A stretch of 64,000 nucleotides of DNA from Streptomyces sp. NBC_01571 (GCF_026339875.1 NZ_JAPEPZ010000001.1:7192001-7256000), one strand, 5' to 3'; counted from the stretch's first letter, positions 34,237 through 44,850 are shown. The notes: a model not told the origin generated them from the sequence alone. Translations and numbers: made by a program.

Positions 34237-35493
34237 ATGAGCGACAGTCCAGCCCCCCTCGCTGATCCGCATCTTGTCTTCGACCCCGTGGACGGAGTCC
34301 GGGATGTCGTGATCCTCGGCTCCACCGGGTCGATCGGGACCCAGGCCATCGACCTCGTGCTGCGCAACCCCGACCGCTTCCGCGTCACCGGGCTCTCCGC
34401 CGCAGGCGGCAGGGTCGGACTGCTCGCCGAGCAGGCCCACCGACTGCGGGTGCGCACGGTCGCGGTCGCACGCGAGGACGTCGTCCCCGCGCTGCGAGAG
34501 GCACTGGCCGCCCAGTACGGCGCCGGTGAGCCGCTCCCCGAGATCCTCGCGGGAGCCGACGCCGCCACCCTGCTCGCCGGATCCGACGGTCACACCGTCC
34601 TCAACGGCATCACCGGCTCCATCGGTCTCGCCCCGACCCTCGCCGCCCTGGAGGCGGGCCGCACCCTCGCGCTCGCCAACAAGGAGTCGCTCATCGTCGG
34701 CGGCCCGCTGGTGAAGGCGCTGGCCAAGCCGGGACAGATCATTCCCGTCGACTCCGAGCACGCGGCCCTGTTCCAGGCCCTGGCGGCCGGCACACGCGCG
34801 GAAGTCCGCAAACTCGTCGTGACCGCCTCCGGGGGACCATTCCGGGGCCGTACCAAGGCGGAGCTGGCGCACGTCACACCGGCCGACGCCCTGGCCCACC
34901 CCACCTGGGCCATGGGACCGGTCATCACGATCAACTCCGCGACCCTGGTCAACAAGGGACTGGAAGTCATCGAGGCGCACCTCCTCTACGACATTCCCTT
35001 CGATCGCATTGAGGTGGTCGTGCACCCGCAGTCGTATGTCCACTCGATGGTTGAGTACACGGACGGATCGACACTGGCGCAGGCGACGCCCCCCGACATG
35101 CGGGGGCCCATCGCCATCGGCCTCGGCTGGCCGGAGCGCGTCCCCGACGCGGCCCCGGCCTGCGACTGGACCAAGGCGTCGAGCTGGGAGTTCTTCCCGC
35201 TCGACAACGAGGCGTTCCCCTCGGTCGGACTCGCCCGGCACGTGGGCCGGCTCGCGGGCACGGCCCCGGCGGTGTTCAATGCCGCCAACGAGGAGTGCGT
35301 CGACGCGTTCCTGAACGGCGCACTGCCGTTCAATGGGATCGTGGAGACCGTCACACGGGTGGTCGAGGAACACGGAACACCCCGATCGGGAACTTCCCTG
35401 ACGGTGGCGGACGTCCTCGAAGCGGAGACCTGGGCGCGTGCCCGGGCCCGTGAACTGACGGCACAGACGACAACCGCGGAGGCTCGTGCATGA
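34237..35493 (+). CDS. dxr: 1-deoxy-D-xylulose 5-phosphate reductoisomerase
   Basis: 418 residues. The ATG at 34237 follows GGGGGG. The NADPH-binding motif [10 protein letters not shown] is at 28-37, [10 protein letters not shown] and the metal-site block DSEHAALFQ are in the middle, and the flexible-loop region reads [18 protein letters not shown]. The C-terminal helical domain has [12 protein letters not shown]. The enzyme converts DXP to methylerythritol 4-phosphate, first committed step of the MEP isoprenoid route. It overlaps the protease gene by four bases (ATGA), and ispG of the same pathway follows the protease. Confidence 0.96.
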   Translation: MSDSPAPLADPHLVFDPVDGVRDVVILGSTGSIGTQAIDLVLRNPDRFRVTGLSAAGGRVGLLAEQAHRLRVRTVAVAREDVVPALREALAAQYGAGEPLPEILAGADAATLLAGSDGHTVLNGITGSIGLAPTLAALEAGRTLALANKESLIVGGPLVKALAKPGQIIPVDSEHAALFQALAAGTRAEVRKLVVTASGGPFRGRTKAELAHVTPADALAHPTWAMGPVITINSATLVNKGLEVIEAHLLYDIPFDRIEVVVHPQSYVHSMVEYTDGSTLAQATPPDMRGPIAIGLGWPERVPDAAPACDWTKASSWEFFPLDNEAFPSVGLARHVGRLAGTAPAVFNAANEECVDAFLNGALPFNGIVETVTRVVEEHGTPRSGTSLTVADVLEAETWARARARELTAQTTTAEARA

Positions 35494-36794
35494 CGACCCT
35501 GATGATGATCCTCGGCATAGTCGTCTTCGTGGTCGGCCTGCTCATCTCGATCGCCTGGCACGAGCTGGGACATCTGTCGACGGCCAAGCTCTTCGGCATC
35601 CGTGTGCCGCAGTACATGGTCGGCTTCGGGCCGACCATCTGGTCCCGGAAGAAGGGCGACACCGAGTACGGGGTGAAGGCGGTCCCGCTCGGCGGCTACA
35701 TCCGCATGATCGGGATGTTCCCGCCGGGTCCCGACGGCCGGATCGAGGCACGCTCGACCTCGCCCTTCCGGGGCATGATCGAGGACGCCAGGTCCGCCGC
35801 CTTCGAAGAGCTCAAGCCCGGTGACGAGACCCGCCTCTTCTACACGCGCAAGCCGTGGAAGCGCGTGATCGTGATGTTCGCGGGCCCGTTCATGAACCTC
35901 GTCCTGGCCGTCGCGATCTTCCTCGGCGTGATGATGACGTTCGGCGTGCAGACCCAGACCACCACGGTCGGCAAGGTCTCGGACTGCGTCATCCAGCAGA
36001 GCGAGAACCGCTCGAAGTGCGCGGCGAGCGATCAGGCGGCGCCGGCCAAGGCCGCCGGTCTCAGGGGCGGCGACAAGATCGTCGCGTTCGACGGCAGGGC
36101 GGTCGGCGACTGGTCGGTCCTGCAGTCCGACATCCGCTCCAACCCCGGCAAGGACGTCACCATCACGGTCGAACGCAAGGGACAGCGGCTCGACCTCAAG
36201 ACCCACCTGATCAAGAACCAGGTCAGCAAGACGGACGGCAACGGCGGCTACGTCGAGGGCAAGTACGTGTACGCCGGCTTCCTCGGCTTCACCCCCGCCT
36301 CCGGCATCGTCCAGCAGTCGTTCGGACAGTCCGTGGACCGCATGGGCGACATGATGCAGAACGGCGTCGAGTCGCTGGTCTCGCTGCCCGGCAAGATCCC
36401 CGACCTGTGGAACGCGGCCTTCGGCGACGGGCCGCGCAAGGCGGACTCCCCGATGGGGGTGGTCGGCGCGGCGCGCATCGGCGGGGACGTCTTCACCCTC
36501 GACATCCCGGCGTCCCAGCAGGTCGCGATGATGCTGCTGCTGGTCGCGGGCTTCAACCTGTCCCTCTTCCTGTTCAACATGCTCCCGCTGCTCCCGCTCG
36601 ACGGCGGGCACATCGCGGGCGCGCTGTGGGAGTCGCTGCGGCGGAACGCGGCGAAGGTGCTCAAGCGGCCCGACCCGGGTCCGTTCGACGTCGCGAAGCT
36701 GATGCCGGTGGCCTACGTGGTGGCCGGGATCTTCGTCTGCTTCACCCTTCTCGTCTTGATCGCGGACGTGGTCAACCCGGTCAAAATCTCCTAG
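35490..36794 (+). CDS. Site-2 (RseP-like) intramembrane metalloprotease
   Basis: 434 residues, starting within the dxr stop (ATGA). The zinc motif HELGH is at 24-28 in the first membrane helix, and the third ligand is in [15 protein letters not shown] near the C-terminus. A PDZ domain lies between helices ([16 protein letters not shown] at about 188-205). Four transmembrane segments are visible. It cleaves membrane-bound regulators such as anti-sigma factors. The coupling with dxr and ispG is a conserved actinobacterial arrangement and does not imply a metabolic role. Confidence 0.93.
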   Translation: MTTLMMILGIVVFVVGLLISIAWHELGHLSTAKLFGIRVPQYMVGFGPTIWSRKKGDTEYGVKAVPLGGYIRMIGMFPPGPDGRIEARSTSPFRGMIEDARSAAFEELKPGDETRLFYTRKPWKRVIVMFAGPFMNLVLAVAIFLGVMMTFGVQTQTTTVGKVSDCVIQQSENRSKCAASDQAAPAKAAGLRGGDKIVAFDGRAVGDWSVLQSDIRSNPGKDVTITVERKGQRLDLKTHLIKNQVSKTDGNGGYVEGKYVYAGFLGFTPASGIVQQSFGQSVDRMGDMMQNGVESLVSLPGKIPDLWNAAFGDGPRKADSPMGVVGAARIGGDVFTLDIPASQQVAMMLLLVAGFNLSLFLFNMLPLLPLDGGHIAGALWESLRRNAAKVLKRPDPGPFDVAKLMPVAYVVAGIFVCFTLLVLIADVVNPVKIS

Positions 36795-36957
36795 TAGGGC
36801 GCCGTTCACGGTGGCCGGGCACCCTGGGGTGCCCGGCCACCATCCGTTGGGTGGGTTTAGGGGCGTGATGTGCTCGCGCGTGCGCCGGTGCCGTAATCTC
36901 GGATCCTGGAGCCCACGATTCCGGGACCTTGATCCACAACTTGGGGTTGCACAGCAG

Positions 36958-38115
36958 ATGACTGCGATTTCTCTCGGCATGCCGTCCGTTCCGACCAAGC
37001 TCGCCGAGCGCCGGAAGAGCCGGCAGATCCAGGTCGGAACCGTGGCCGTGGGTGGAGACGCACCCGTCTCGGTGCAGTCGATGACGACCACGCGTACGTC
37101 GGACATCGGCGCCACGCTGCAGCAGATCGCCGAGCTGACGGCGTCCGGCTGCCAGATCGTCCGGGTCGCCTGCCCGACCCAGGACGACGCGGACGCCCTC
37201 GCGACGATCGCCCGCAAGTCGCAGATCCCGGTGATCGCGGACATCCACTTCCAGCCGAAGTACGTCTTCGCCGCGATCGACGCGGGCTGTGCCGCGGTGC
37301 GCGTCAACCCCGGCAACATCAAGCAGTTCGACGACCAGGTCAAGGAGATCGCCCGGGCCGCGAAGGACACCGGCACCCCGATCCGGATCGGCGTCAACGC
37401 CGGCTCGCTCGACCGGCGCCTGCTCCAGAAGTACGGCAAGGCGACGCCGGAGGCGCTCGTCGAGTCGGCGCTGTGGGAGGCGTCCCTCTTCGAGGAGCAC
37501 GACTTCCGGGACATCAAGATCTCGGTCAAGCACAACGACCCGGTCGTCATGGTCAACGCCTACCGGCAGCTGGCCGCCGCCTGCGACTACCCCCTCCACC
37601 TGGGTGTGACGGAGGCGGGCCCCGCCTTCCAGGGCACGATCAAGTCGGCGGTCGCCTTCGGCGCGCTGCTGTCCGAGGGCATCGGCGACACGATCCGCGT
37701 CTCCCTCTCGGCCCCGCCCGTCGAGGAGATCAAGGTCGGCCTCCAGATCCTGGAGTCCCTCAACCTCAAGCAGCGCGGTCTGGAGATCGTCTCCTGCCCG
37801 TCCTGCGGCCGCGCCCAGGTCGACGTCTACAAGCTGGCCGAGGAAGTCACCGCCGGCCTCACCGGCATGGAGGTCCCCCTGCGCGTCGCCGTCATGGGCT
37901 GCGTGGTGAACGGACCGGGCGAGGCCCGCGAGGCCGACCTCGGCGTCGCCTCCGGCAACGGCAAGGGGCAGATCTTCGTCAAGGGCGAGGTCATCAAGAC
38001 CGTGCCCGAGTCGAAGATCGTCGAGACCCTCATCGAGGAAGCGATGAAGCTCGCCGAGCAGATGGAGGCCGACGGGGTCGCCTCCGGCGAGCCTTCGGTG
38101 GCCGTGGCGGGCTGA
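36958..38115 (+). CDS. ispG: 4-hydroxy-3-methylbut-2-enyl diphosphate synthase (flavodoxin)
   Basis: 385 residues from the ATG at 36958. It opens the TIM-barrel with [15 protein letters not shown]. The [4Fe-4S] ligands are Cys280 and Cys283 in SCPSCGR, Cys315 in [11 protein letters not shown], and Glu322. It reduces methylerythritol cyclodiphosphate to HMBPP, the penultimate step of the MEP pathway started by dxr upstream. No N-terminal insertion of the plant type is present. The 163-bp gap after the protease may hold its own promoter. Confidence 0.96.
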   Translation: MTAISLGMPSVPTKLAERRKSRQIQVGTVAVGGDAPVSVQSMTTTRTSDIGATLQQIAELTASGCQIVRVACPTQDDADALATIARKSQIPVIADIHFQPKYVFAAIDAGCAAVRVNPGNIKQFDDQVKEIARAAKDTGTPIRIGVNAGSLDRRLLQKYGKATPEALVESALWEASLFEEHDFRDIKISVKHNDPVVMVNAYRQLAAACDYPLHLGVTEAGPAFQGTIKSAVAFGALLSEGIGDTIRVSLSAPPVEEIKVGLQILESLNLKQRGLEIVSCPSCGRAQVDVYKLAEEVTAGLTGMEVPLRVAVMGCVVNGPGEAREADLGVASGNGKGQIFVKGEVIKTVPESKIVETLIEEAMKLAEQMEADGVASGEPSVAVAG

Positions 38116-38186
38116 CCCCCGTCATCCCCGGGGCTCCGGCCCCCGGACCTCCCCTCGAACACCGACGGACCGAAGACGCACGCCCC

Positions 38187-38360
38187 GGCACGGGGAACTA
38201 CGCACCCGACCCCGCTTTAAGGGGGCGCGGGGAACTGCGCGCTCAGCTCCCGCGCACCGGTGGCCGATCGCGTTCGGGCGGCCGGTGTTCCCGGGGCGCA
38301 GCCCCTGGGGTCAGGGGCGCGGGGAACTGCGCACCGAGCCCCCACCCACCCGCACCCGAG
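38187..38360. repeat. Dispersed GCGCGGGGAACTGCGC element, three tandem copies
   Basis: Copies at 38187-38204 (variant GGCACGGGGAACTACGCA), 38222-38242 and 38313-38333 share the core GCGCGGGGAACTGCGC. Another copy is in the hairpin at 49615-49657. The sequence is familiar from many Streptomyces intergenic regions. The 333-bp gap 38116-38448 is otherwise empty except for a -10-like TACAGT near 38406. Confidence 0.7.
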
Positions 38361-38448
38361 AACGCCCACCCCGCACAAGGGGCGGCGCCCCATAACCTCG
38401 CCAGGTACAGTGCGGAGATCAGCAGACCCCAGGGTGAGGCCCCCGTAC

Positions 38449-39297
38449 GTGTTGACCCAGACCACCACCAGGGTCCTCGAACCGAGTGACCTGGACGCCG
38501 CACTCGCCGTGCTCAACCGTGAGCCGGTCGTCAACGCCTTCGTCGCGTCCCGGGTGCAGATCGCCGGCCTCGACCCCTGGCGGCTCGGCGGCGAGATGTG
38601 GGGCTGGTACGAGGACGGCATGCTGCAGTCCCTCTGCTACGCCGGCGCCAACCTGGTTCCGATCTGTGCCACCCCCCGAGCCGTCCGCGGCTTCGCCGAC
38701 CGCGCCCGCCGGGCCGGCCGCCGCTGCTCCTCGATCGTCGGTCCCGCCGAGGCCACCGCCCAGTTGTGGCGGCTGCTCGAACCGAGTTGGGGCCCCGCCC
38801 GCGAGGTCCGCGCCCACCAGCCCCTGATGGTCACCGACCGCCTCCCCGCCGACATCGCCCCGGACCCCTACCTCCGCCGTATCCGTAAGGACGAGATGGA
38901 GACGATCATGCCGGCGTGCGTGGCGATGTTCACCGAGGAGGTCGGCGTCTCGCCGCTCGCCGGTGACGGCGGCCTGCTCTACCAGGCACGGGTGGCCGAA
39001 CTCGTCGGCACCGGACGCTCGTTCGCCCGCCTCGACCAGAACGGCAAGGTCGTCTTCAAGGCCGAGATCGGCGCCGCCACCCCCCAGGCCTGCCAGATCC
39101 AGGGCGTCTGGGTCGCCCCCGAGTACCGGGGCCAGGGACTCGCGGCCCCCGGCATGGCGGCCGTCCTGCGCTACGCCCTCGCGGACGTCGCCCCCCTCGT
39201 CAGCCTCTACGTCAACGACTTCAACACGGCCGCCCGGGCGACCTACCGACGCGTGGGCTTCCAGGAGATCGGGGCGTTCATGAGCGTCCTGTTCTAG
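38449..39297 (+). CDS. GNAT-family N-acetyltransferase with DUF4081-like N-terminal domain
   Basis: 282 residues from the GTG at 38449, with AGGGTGAGG ten bases upstream; the TTG next to it is possible. Residues 1-125 form the DUF4081-like domain (R-V-L-E-P-S-D-L-DAALAVLNREP...WGWYEDGML). The GNAT domain follows: the acetyl-CoA loop reads I-Q-G-VWVAPEYRGQGLAAPGMAAVL near 220-243, and the NDFNTAARATYRRVGF motif closes the fold. It acetylates an unknown amine, perhaps a protein. It lies between ispG and a second GNAT gene, a conserved order. Confidence 0.85.
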   Translation: MLTQTTTRVLEPSDLDAALAVLNREPVVNAFVASRVQIAGLDPWRLGGEMWGWYEDGMLQSLCYAGANLVPICATPRAVRGFADRARRAGRRCSSIVGPAEATAQLWRLLEPSWGPAREVRAHQPLMVTDRLPADIAPDPYLRRIRKDEMETIMPACVAMFTEEVGVSPLAGDGGLLYQARVAELVGTGRSFARLDQNGKVVFKAEIGAATPQACQIQGVWVAPEYRGQGLAAPGMAAVLRYALADVAPLVSLYVNDFNTAARATYRRVGFQEIGAFMSVLF

Positions 39298-39376
39298 CCA
39301 CGCCGCGGGCCACCCCCGCCGCCACCGCCCCGAGGAGCCGCTCTGAGCCCCGTACGTGCCCTGTAGTCTCCCCGGC

Positions 39377-39946
39377 ATGCTGCGCTTTCCCGGTCAGGGG
39401 CCCCGCACCCCCGACGACGTGGTCATCGGCCCGCTGGATCTCGCCGCGCGCGTCGACGAGGCGCTCGCCGTCCAGGCACTCGCCTTCGGACTGGGCGCCG
39501 ACGAGATCGCCGTCCGCCGGCAGATCGTGCTGCGCCACCTCACCAGTCCGGGAGCCCGCGCCCTCGGGGCCACCACCGCCGACGGACGGCTCGTCGGATT
39601 CGTCTACGGCATGCCCAACGACCGTGGGCACTGGTGGTCCACCGTCGTCGAGCCCTACCTGCGCGCGCGGGGCAACGACTCCTGGCTCGACGACTCCTTC
39701 GTGATCACCGAGCTGCACGTCCACCCGCGTTACCAGAACCGCGGCTCGGGCCGCGCCCTGATCACCGGCATCACGGACAGCGCGGCCCAACCCCGCTCGA
39801 TCCTCTCGGCCATCGACACGGACAGTCCCGCCCGCGGCCTGTACCACTCGCTGGGCTACGAGGACCTGGCCCGGCAGGTCCTCTTCCCGAGCGCGCCGAA
39901 ACCGTACGCCGTGATGGGCGCGCCACTGCCGCTGCGGCGCCCCTGA
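39377..39946 (+). CDS. GNAT-family acetyltransferase
   Basis: 189 residues. I chose the ATG at 39377; TAGTCT at 39364-39369 sits seven bases upstream like a -10 box, so the transcript may be leaderless. The acetyl-CoA loop is [18 protein letters not shown] at about 113-130, followed by [31 protein letters not shown] segment lies before it. It is too divergent from studied enzymes to name a substrate. The proS gene follows after 92 bp. Confidence 0.82.
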   Translation: MLRFPGQGPRTPDDVVIGPLDLAARVDEALAVQALAFGLGADEIAVRRQIVLRHLTSPGARALGATTADGRLVGFVYGMPNDRGHWWSTVVEPYLRARGNDSWLDDSFVITELHVHPRYQNRGSGRALITGITDSAAQPRSILSAIDTDSPARGLYHSLGYEDLARQVLFPSAPKPYAVMGAPLPLRRP

Positions 39947-40038
39947 CGGGCGGCCCCGGGGCGAAACGGATTTCCGGGGACGGCGGCCCCCCGGCTAACC
40001 TCCTTGCCATCACCCTTACGCAGCAGGAGTCGAGAACC

Positions 40039-41730
40039 ATGGCCCAGGTCCAGCGCATGTCCCGTTTGATGGTCAAGACACTGCGTGACGACCCGGCGGA
40101 CGCCGAGACGCTCAGTCACAAGCTGCTGGTCCGCGCCGGCTACGTGCGCCGCAACTCCGCGGGCATCTGGACCTGGCTGCCGCTCGGCAAGAAGGTTCTC
40201 GACAACATCTCCCGGGTCGTCCGCGAGGAGATGGACGCCATCGGCGCCCAGGAGGTCCTGCTGCCGGCCCTCCTCCCCAAGGAGCCCTACGAGGCCTCGG
40301 CCCGCTGGGAGGAGTACGGCGACCTGCTGTTCCGCCTCAAGGACCGCAAGGGCGGCGAGTACCTGCTCGGCCCCACCCACGAGGAGATCTTCACCCTGGT
40401 GGTGAAGGACCAGGTCGCGTCGTACAAGGACCTGCCGGTCATGCTGTACCAGATCCAGACCAAGTACCGCGACGAGGCCCGCCCGCGCTCCGGCGTGCTG
40501 CGCGGCCGCGAGTTCCAGATGAAGGACTCGTACTCCTTCGACACCACGGACGAGGGCCTCGCCGAGTCCTACGCGCTGCACCGCGCCGCGTACCAGAAGA
40601 TCTTCGCCCGGCTGGGCCTCGACTACCGCATCGTGTCAGCGGTCTCGGGCGCCATGGGCGGCTCCGCCTCCGAGGAGTTCCTCGCCCCCGCCGCGGCCGG
40701 CGAGGACACCTTCGTGGACTGCCCGGCCTGCGACTACGCCGCCAACACGGAGGCCGTGACCTTCAAGCTCACGCCCGTCTCCGAGGAGCACGGCCCGGTC
40801 GAGGAGCTGGACACCCCCGACACCCCGACCATCGAGACGCTCGCCCGGCACCTCGGTGTCCCGGCCTCCGCCACCCTCAAGAACCTGCTGGTCAAGGTCG
40901 ACGGCGAGATCGTCGCCGTCGGCGTCCCGGGCGACCGCGAGGTCGACCTCGGCAAGCTGGGCGAGCACCTCGCGCCCGCCGTCGTGGAACTGGTGACGGC
41001 CGAGGACTTCGAGGGCCGCGACGACCTCGTACGGGGTTACGTGGGCCCGCAGGGTCTGGAGAAGGTCCGGTACATCGCCGACCCGCGGGTGGCGCCGGGC
41101 ACGGCCTGGGTCACGGGCGCCAACAAGGCCGACACGCACGCGAAGAACGTCGTCGCGGGCCGTGACTTCGAGGTCGACGACTACCTCGACGTCGTCGTCG
41201 TCGAGGAGGGCGACCCCTGCCCGTCCTGCGGCGCCGACCTCAAGCTGGACCGCGCCATCGAGATCGGCCACATCTTCCAGCTCGGCCGCAAGTACGCCGA
41301 CACCTTCCAGCTCGACGTCCTCGGCCAGCAGGGCAAGCCGGTCCGCGTGACCATGGGCTCCTACGGCATCGGTGTCTCGCGCGCGGTGGCGGCGCTCGCC
41401 GAGCAGTCGGCGGACGAGCAGGGTCTGTGCTGGCCCAAGGAGATCGCCCCCGCCGACGTCCATGTCGTCGCCGCGGGCAAGGCGCTGCAGACCGAGCTGG
41501 CCCTCGACGTCTCCGAGAAGCTGGGCGCCGCGGGCGTGCGGGTCCTGGTGGACGACCGCGCCGGTGTCTCCCCGGGCGTGAAGTTCACCGACGCCGAGCT
41601 CATCGGCGTACCGCAGATCCTGGTCGCCGGTCGCCGCTCGGCCGAGGGCGTCCTGGAGCTCAAGGACCGCCGCACCGGCGAGCGCGAGGAACTGACCGTC
41701 GACGAGGCGATCGCCCGACTGACGGCCTGA
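40039..41730 (+). CDS. proS: Prolyl-tRNA synthetase (bacterial type)
   Basis: 563 residues; CAGCAGGAG precedes the ATG at 40039. Class II motifs are in place: motif 1 around [16 protein letters not shown], motif 2 in [25 protein letters not shown], and motif 3 in [15 protein letters not shown]. The editing insertion (YbaK-like INS domain) sits between motifs 2 and 3 at about 225-400 and clears mischarged alanine. The C-terminal anticodon-binding domain ends with [11 protein letters not shown]. The enzyme charges tRNA-Pro. It is essential, and no second copy is visible. Confidence 0.96.
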   Translation: MAQVQRMSRLMVKTLRDDPADAETLSHKLLVRAGYVRRNSAGIWTWLPLGKKVLDNISRVVREEMDAIGAQEVLLPALLPKEPYEASARWEEYGDLLFRLKDRKGGEYLLGPTHEEIFTLVVKDQVASYKDLPVMLYQIQTKYRDEARPRSGVLRGREFQMKDSYSFDTTDEGLAESYALHRAAYQKIFARLGLDYRIVSAVSGAMGGSASEEFLAPAAAGEDTFVDCPACDYAANTEAVTFKLTPVSEEHGPVEELDTPDTPTIETLARHLGVPASATLKNLLVKVDGEIVAVGVPGDREVDLGKLGEHLAPAVVELVTAEDFEGRDDLVRGYVGPQGLEKVRYIADPRVAPGTAWVTGANKADTHAKNVVAGRDFEVDDYLDVVVVEEGDPCPSCGADLKLDRAIEIGHIFQLGRKYADTFQLDVLGQQGKPVRVTMGSYGIGVSRAVAALAEQSADEQGLCWPKEIAPADVHVVAAGKALQTELALDVSEKLGAAGVRVLVDDRAGVSPGVKFTDAELIGVPQILVAGRRSAEGVLELKDRRTGEREELTVDEAIARLTA

Positions 41731-41733
41731 CCG

Positions 41734-41768
41734 AGGCAGGCAGGCAGGTAGGCAGGCAAGTAGGCAGG
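41734..41768. repeat. Tetranucleotide repeat (AGGC)n after proS
   Basis: About nine AGGC-type units (with AGGT and AAGT variants) start four bases after the proS stop. Such simple repeats can change length by slippage. It is followed by a stem-loop, CCGGCCGGG at 41774-41782 with CCCGGCCGG at 41792-41800. Confidence 0.85.
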
Positions 41769-41773
41769 ACGGC

Positions 41774-41800
41774 CCGGCCGGGGTACGACATCCCGGCCGG
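41774..41800 (+). terminator. Stem-loop after proS
   Basis: CCGGCCGGG at 41774-41782 pairs with CCCGGCCGG at 41792-41800 over a nine-base loop. It is 43 bases after the proS stop and lacks a T-run. Confidence 0.55.
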
Positions 41801-41964
41801 TGGCCGGACGTCCGCCCCGGAAGACGCCTCCCGGAACGTGCTTCGCGGAATGCGCTTCGCGGCGTCACCGGTGCCCGGCACGCCTCACTCCGGCCGCTCG
41901 TCGGCCGTAGGACGCCGTCACACCGCTCCATCCGGGCCAGGAAAGGGCGCCGGGCCTCGCCGGC

Positions 41965-42924
41965 TCAGAGCCAGCCGGCGAACTCCAGCAGCAGTTCGGC
42001 GTCCTGCGTACGCCCCACCCGCTGCGCCCGCACGCCGGACTCGACCGCCCGGAACAGGGTCCAGCCGCGCAGCCGCTCCTGGTCCACCTCCAGCGACTCG
42101 GCGAGCCGCTTCACCCGCCGTCGGGTGATCGAGGCACCCGAGGGCGAGGCGATCAGGTCCTCCACCCGGTCACGGACCAGCCGGGCCAGATCGAAGGCGC
42201 ACTCACCGATCACCGGGTCCGGGCCCACGGCCAGCCAGGGCATGCGCTCACCGGCGAGCACCTTGCTCTGCCGGAACGTGCCGTGCAGCAGTCGCTCCTC
42301 GGGCGGGCCGGCGATCAGTTCCTCGCGCGCCGCGAGCGCCGCGTCGACCAGCTCCACGACCTCGGCATCGGTGTCCGCCGCGGCCCGCATCGCCTCGGCC
42401 TGCCGCCCGGTCCGCTCGGCCACCGTCTCGAAGGCGTGCACCTGAGCGGCGGGCGGGTCGACCCACAGCCGCCGCAGCGTACCGGCCGCCTCCAGCAACG
42501 CCTTCGCCTCCGGCAGCGAACGCACGGACAGATCGGGCCGCAACCGCTCCAGCAGCAGCACTCCGTGGACGTCGCCCGCCACACCGCGGGGAGGCAGGAG
42601 CTGCACAGCGCCCCGGCCGCCCCAGTGGGCGAGCGCGGCCCGCTCGCTCTCCGGACGCGCCCGCTCCGGAGCCAGCTTCAGTACCGCGGGTGTCCCGTCG
42701 GCCTGCCGCACCAGCACGACCAGACTGCTGCGTCCGCCGGGCGCCTGCACCCGCTCCACGGTCAACTCGCGTAGACCGACAGCCTGTTGAACCACCTCGG
42801 CCAGCTCGTCGAGCCACTTGCCCGACTCATCGGCCCCCTTGGTCCCGTCGGACCCGCCCCGCTGCGCCTCGCCGAGCGCCCGCACCAGGCGCTGCGGCGG
42901 TTCGAAAGCCATGCGGGAGTCCAT
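41965..42924 (-). CDS. Aminoglycoside phosphotransferase-fold protein lacking catalytic residues
   Basis: 319 residues from an ATG (a second ATG is five codons in). The fold of the aminoglycoside/hydroxyurea kinase family is clear: a nucleotide-binding lysine in A-V-L-KLAPE near 83, an L-L-L-E-R-L block near 124-128 and a C-terminal AFDLARLV. The catalytic loop, normally HGDLxxxNVL, reads HGTFRQSKVL at 214-223, so the catalytic Asp and the Asn are gone. The metal-binding IDP is replaced by VGPD and the following GD by GE. It should therefore not be an active kinase by the usual mechanism. A binding or regulatory role is inferred. The ferritin-like gene lies 28 bp upstream on the same strand. 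Confidence 0.75.
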   Translation of the reverse strand: MDSRMAFEPPQRLVRALGEAQRGGSDGTKGADESGKWLDELAEVVQQAVGLRELTVERVQAPGGRSSLVVLVRQADGTPAVLKLAPERARPESERAALAHWGGRGAVQLLPPRGVAGDVHGVLLLERLRPDLSVRSLPEAKALLEAAGTLRRLWVDPPAAQVHAFETVAERTGRQAEAMRAAADTDAEVVELVDAALAAREELIAGPPEERLLHGTFRQSKVLAGERMPWLAVGPDPVIGECAFDLARLVRDRVEDLIASPSGASITRRRVKRLAESLEVDQERLRGWTLFRAVESGVRAQRVGRTQDAELLLEFAGWL

Positions 42925-42952
42925 GCGGGAGGGGTTCCTTCCGAGAGTCGCG

Positions 42953-43474
42953 TCAGGTGTGCGAGGGCGCCGCCGCGAACGAGGCGGCCGTCCGCTCGGC
43001 GAGACCAGGGAAGGCTACGCTCTCCCCGCGCCAGCGCACTCCCCGCACCGCCGCCTCCCGCAGCGCCTCGGCCGCCGAGCGCCGCCGGTCGCCCGAGGAG
43101 GCGCGCACCAGGTCGGAGTAGCTCCCGGCCACACGTTCCTCCAGCTCGGCGGCGAACCGTACGGCCGTGCCGGAGTCCTTGACGGCGAAGGGCAGCGCGT
43201 ACGCCGCCGCCGCGGGCGCCGGCTGTCCCCCCAGGTCCCTTATGGTGCGCGCCAGTTCGTCGCGACGGGCACGGTGCGCGTCGTAGGCGGCGCGGGCCTC
43301 GCCCCGGCGGGACTCACCGATCCTGCCGCCGACGACTCCGTACCCGTACACCACGGCGTGCTCGGCGGCCAGCGCGGCCTGCAGGGCCGTCAGCTCCGCC
43401 GTCCCGGCCTTCTGCCCGGCCTTCCCGGCTTCCCGGGTCTCCCCGGCCTGTTCCGTCCCGCCCGTCGAGCTCAC
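42953..43474 (-). CDS. Ferritin-like DUF4439 domain protein
   Basis: 173 residues from a GTG at 43474 that overlaps the stop of the upstream lipoprotein gene (GTGA). After a Gly/Glu/Ala-rich leader the four-helix DUF4439 domain starts with E-L-T-A-L-Q-AALAAEHAVVYGYGVVGG, followed by a helix with R-R-G-E-A-R-A-A-Y-D-A-HRARRDEL. The E-H pair at the start and E-x-x-R-H-type residues later recall ferritin-like metal sites, but not every ligand is evident. The tight overlap with the lipoprotein gene suggests the two act together at the membrane. Function is unknown. Confidence 0.75.
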   Translation of the reverse strand: MSSTGGTEQAGETREAGKAGQKAGTAELTALQAALAAEHAVVYGYGVVGGRIGESRRGEARAAYDAHRARRDELARTIRDLGGQPAPAAAAYALPFAVKDSGTAVRFAAELEERVAGSYSDLVRASSGDRRRSAAEALREAAVRGVRWRGESVAFPGLAERTAASFAAAPSHT

Positions 43475-44091
43475 TTCTTCTCCTCCGTCAGCACGTACGC
43501 GTGGGCCGCGCCGGCGGCCGCCACCGAGGCCAGCAGTCTGGCCAACTCTCCCGGCACGTCCAGCAGGGCTCTCGTGCGCCGGTCCACCAGGGCGAGTTCG
43601 GCCGCCGCGAGGTCGGCGAGGGCGTCCTTCTCTCGGGCCGGCACGGCGGGCGAGGCACTCGCGGAACCCGAAGCCGAGGAGACGGCGGAAAGCGAGCCCG
43701 AGGAGGCGGCGGAAGCAGAGTCCGAAGGGGACGCGGAAGCGGAGTCCGAGGGGGACGCGGAAGCGGAGGCGGACGGTGAGGCCGAGGGCCGGCTCCCGGT
43801 GCCGCCGAACGCCCGCGCGTGCCGTACGACCTCGTTCCGCAGCGGGTCCAGCCGCTTCGCCAGCGGCGGATGGGCGGCGATCACGGCGGCGTAGCGCGCC
43901 GCGAGCGTCTCGCTGTCGCGGGCGGCACGCGCGCGTGCGGCGTCGGCGGCCGAGGGACTCCGGGCCGCGGTACCGGAGGACGGCGACTCGGGAGCGGAAC
44001 AGCCCGCGAGCACGGCGGCGCCCGCGGCCGACGTGAGCAGGCTCCTTCGGCGCGGACCCGACCCGGTGCGGGACGGCGGGGTGAACGACAC
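43471..44091 (-). CDS. Ser/Ala-rich lipoprotein
   Basis: 206 residues. The N-terminus is a basic and hydrophobic signal with a lipobox: R-R-R-SLLTSAAGAAVLAGC (Cys31), with an R-R pair that could also serve the Tat route. A conserved-looking helical part follows (L-A-A-R-Y-AAVIAAHPPLAKRLDPLRNEVVRHARAF, about 63-94). Then comes a low-complexity (S-A-S-P)n stretch (about 100-150), and a helical end ELALVDRRTRALLD. Repeated S-A-S-P-S-D-S-A units are visible in DNA as well. It overlaps the ferritin-like gene by four bases. Both helical parts look related to the DUF4439 helices, so the lipoprotein may be a distant duplicate of its partner. Confidence 0.7.
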   Translation of the reverse strand: MSFTPPSRTGSGPRRRSLLTSAAGAAVLAGCSAPESPSSGTAARSPSAADAARARAARDSETLAARYAAVIAAHPPLAKRLDPLRNEVVRHARAFGGTGSRPSASPSASASASPSDSASASPSDSASAASSGSLSAVSSASGSASASPAVPAREKDALADLAAAELALVDRRTRALLDVPGELARLLASVAAAGAAHAYVLTEEKK

Positions 44092-44332
44092 GGCAGACGT
44101 CCTCGGAAGGCTCGTACGAACGGGAGGGCGGCGCGCCCGTGATCACGGTACCCGCGCCGGGACCCGGCGCTCGCCAGCGGCTCTCCCGTACCTCCGCCGG
44201 GCCGGTTCCCGGGCAGCCGTCGGCCCTTCCCGTGACCGCCCCGATGGACGGCAACACCCCCTGCGACCGGATACCCTTTGACCAGACACGCGACCAACCC
44301 ACAACAGCACACGCGGCCGAGGAGTCACCCGG

Positions 44333-44848
44333 ATGAGCACCACCCAGAGCGAGAGGCTGCGAGAACTTCTGGAACCGCTCGTCAGCTCCCAGGGACTCGA
44401 CCTGGAAGAGATCGAGGTGGACTCGGTCGGACGCAAGCGCGTGCTGCGGGTGGTAGTCGACTCGGACGCCGGTGCGGACCTCGACCAGATCGCCGATGTG
44501 AGCCGCGCGCTCTCGGCGAAGCTCGACGAGAGCGACGCGATGGGCGAGGGCGAGTACACCCTCGAGGTCGGAACCCCCGGTGCCGAGCGCGAGCTCAAGG
44601 AGCACCGTCACTACGTACGCGCCACGGACCGGCTGGTGAAGTTCCAGCTGGGAGACGGCGCCGAGCTGGTCGCCCGCATCCTGAAGGCCGACGACGACGG
44701 CCTCGACGTGGAAGTGCCGGGTGTGAAGGGGCGCAGGCCCACCACCAGGCGGATCGCCTTCGCGGACATCGCCAAGGCCCGCGTCCAGGTCGAGTTCAAC
44801 CGTAAGAGCAAGAACGAAGAGACCGAAGAGAACGCAGAGGAGGCGTAG
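44333..44848 (+). CDS. rimP: Ribosome maturation factor RimP
   Basis: 171 residues; CGAGGAG precedes the ATG. The RimP pattern is clear: [22 protein letters not shown] near 24-45, [16 protein letters not shown], and [25 protein letters not shown]-terminal SH3-like part follows. It is needed for 30S subunit maturation. The nusA gene begins two bases after its stop, with a GAGGAGG binding site inside the rimP end, so this is the first gene of the rimP-nusA-ylxR-infB cluster. Confidence 0.95.
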   Translation: MSTTQSERLRELLEPLVSSQGLDLEEIEVDSVGRKRVLRVVVDSDAGADLDQIADVSRALSAKLDESDAMGEGEYTLEVGTPGAERELKEHRHYVRATDRLVKFQLGDGAELVARILKADDDGLDVEVPGVKGRRPTTRRIAFADIAKARVQVEFNRKSKNEETEENAEEA

Positions 44849-44850
44849 CC

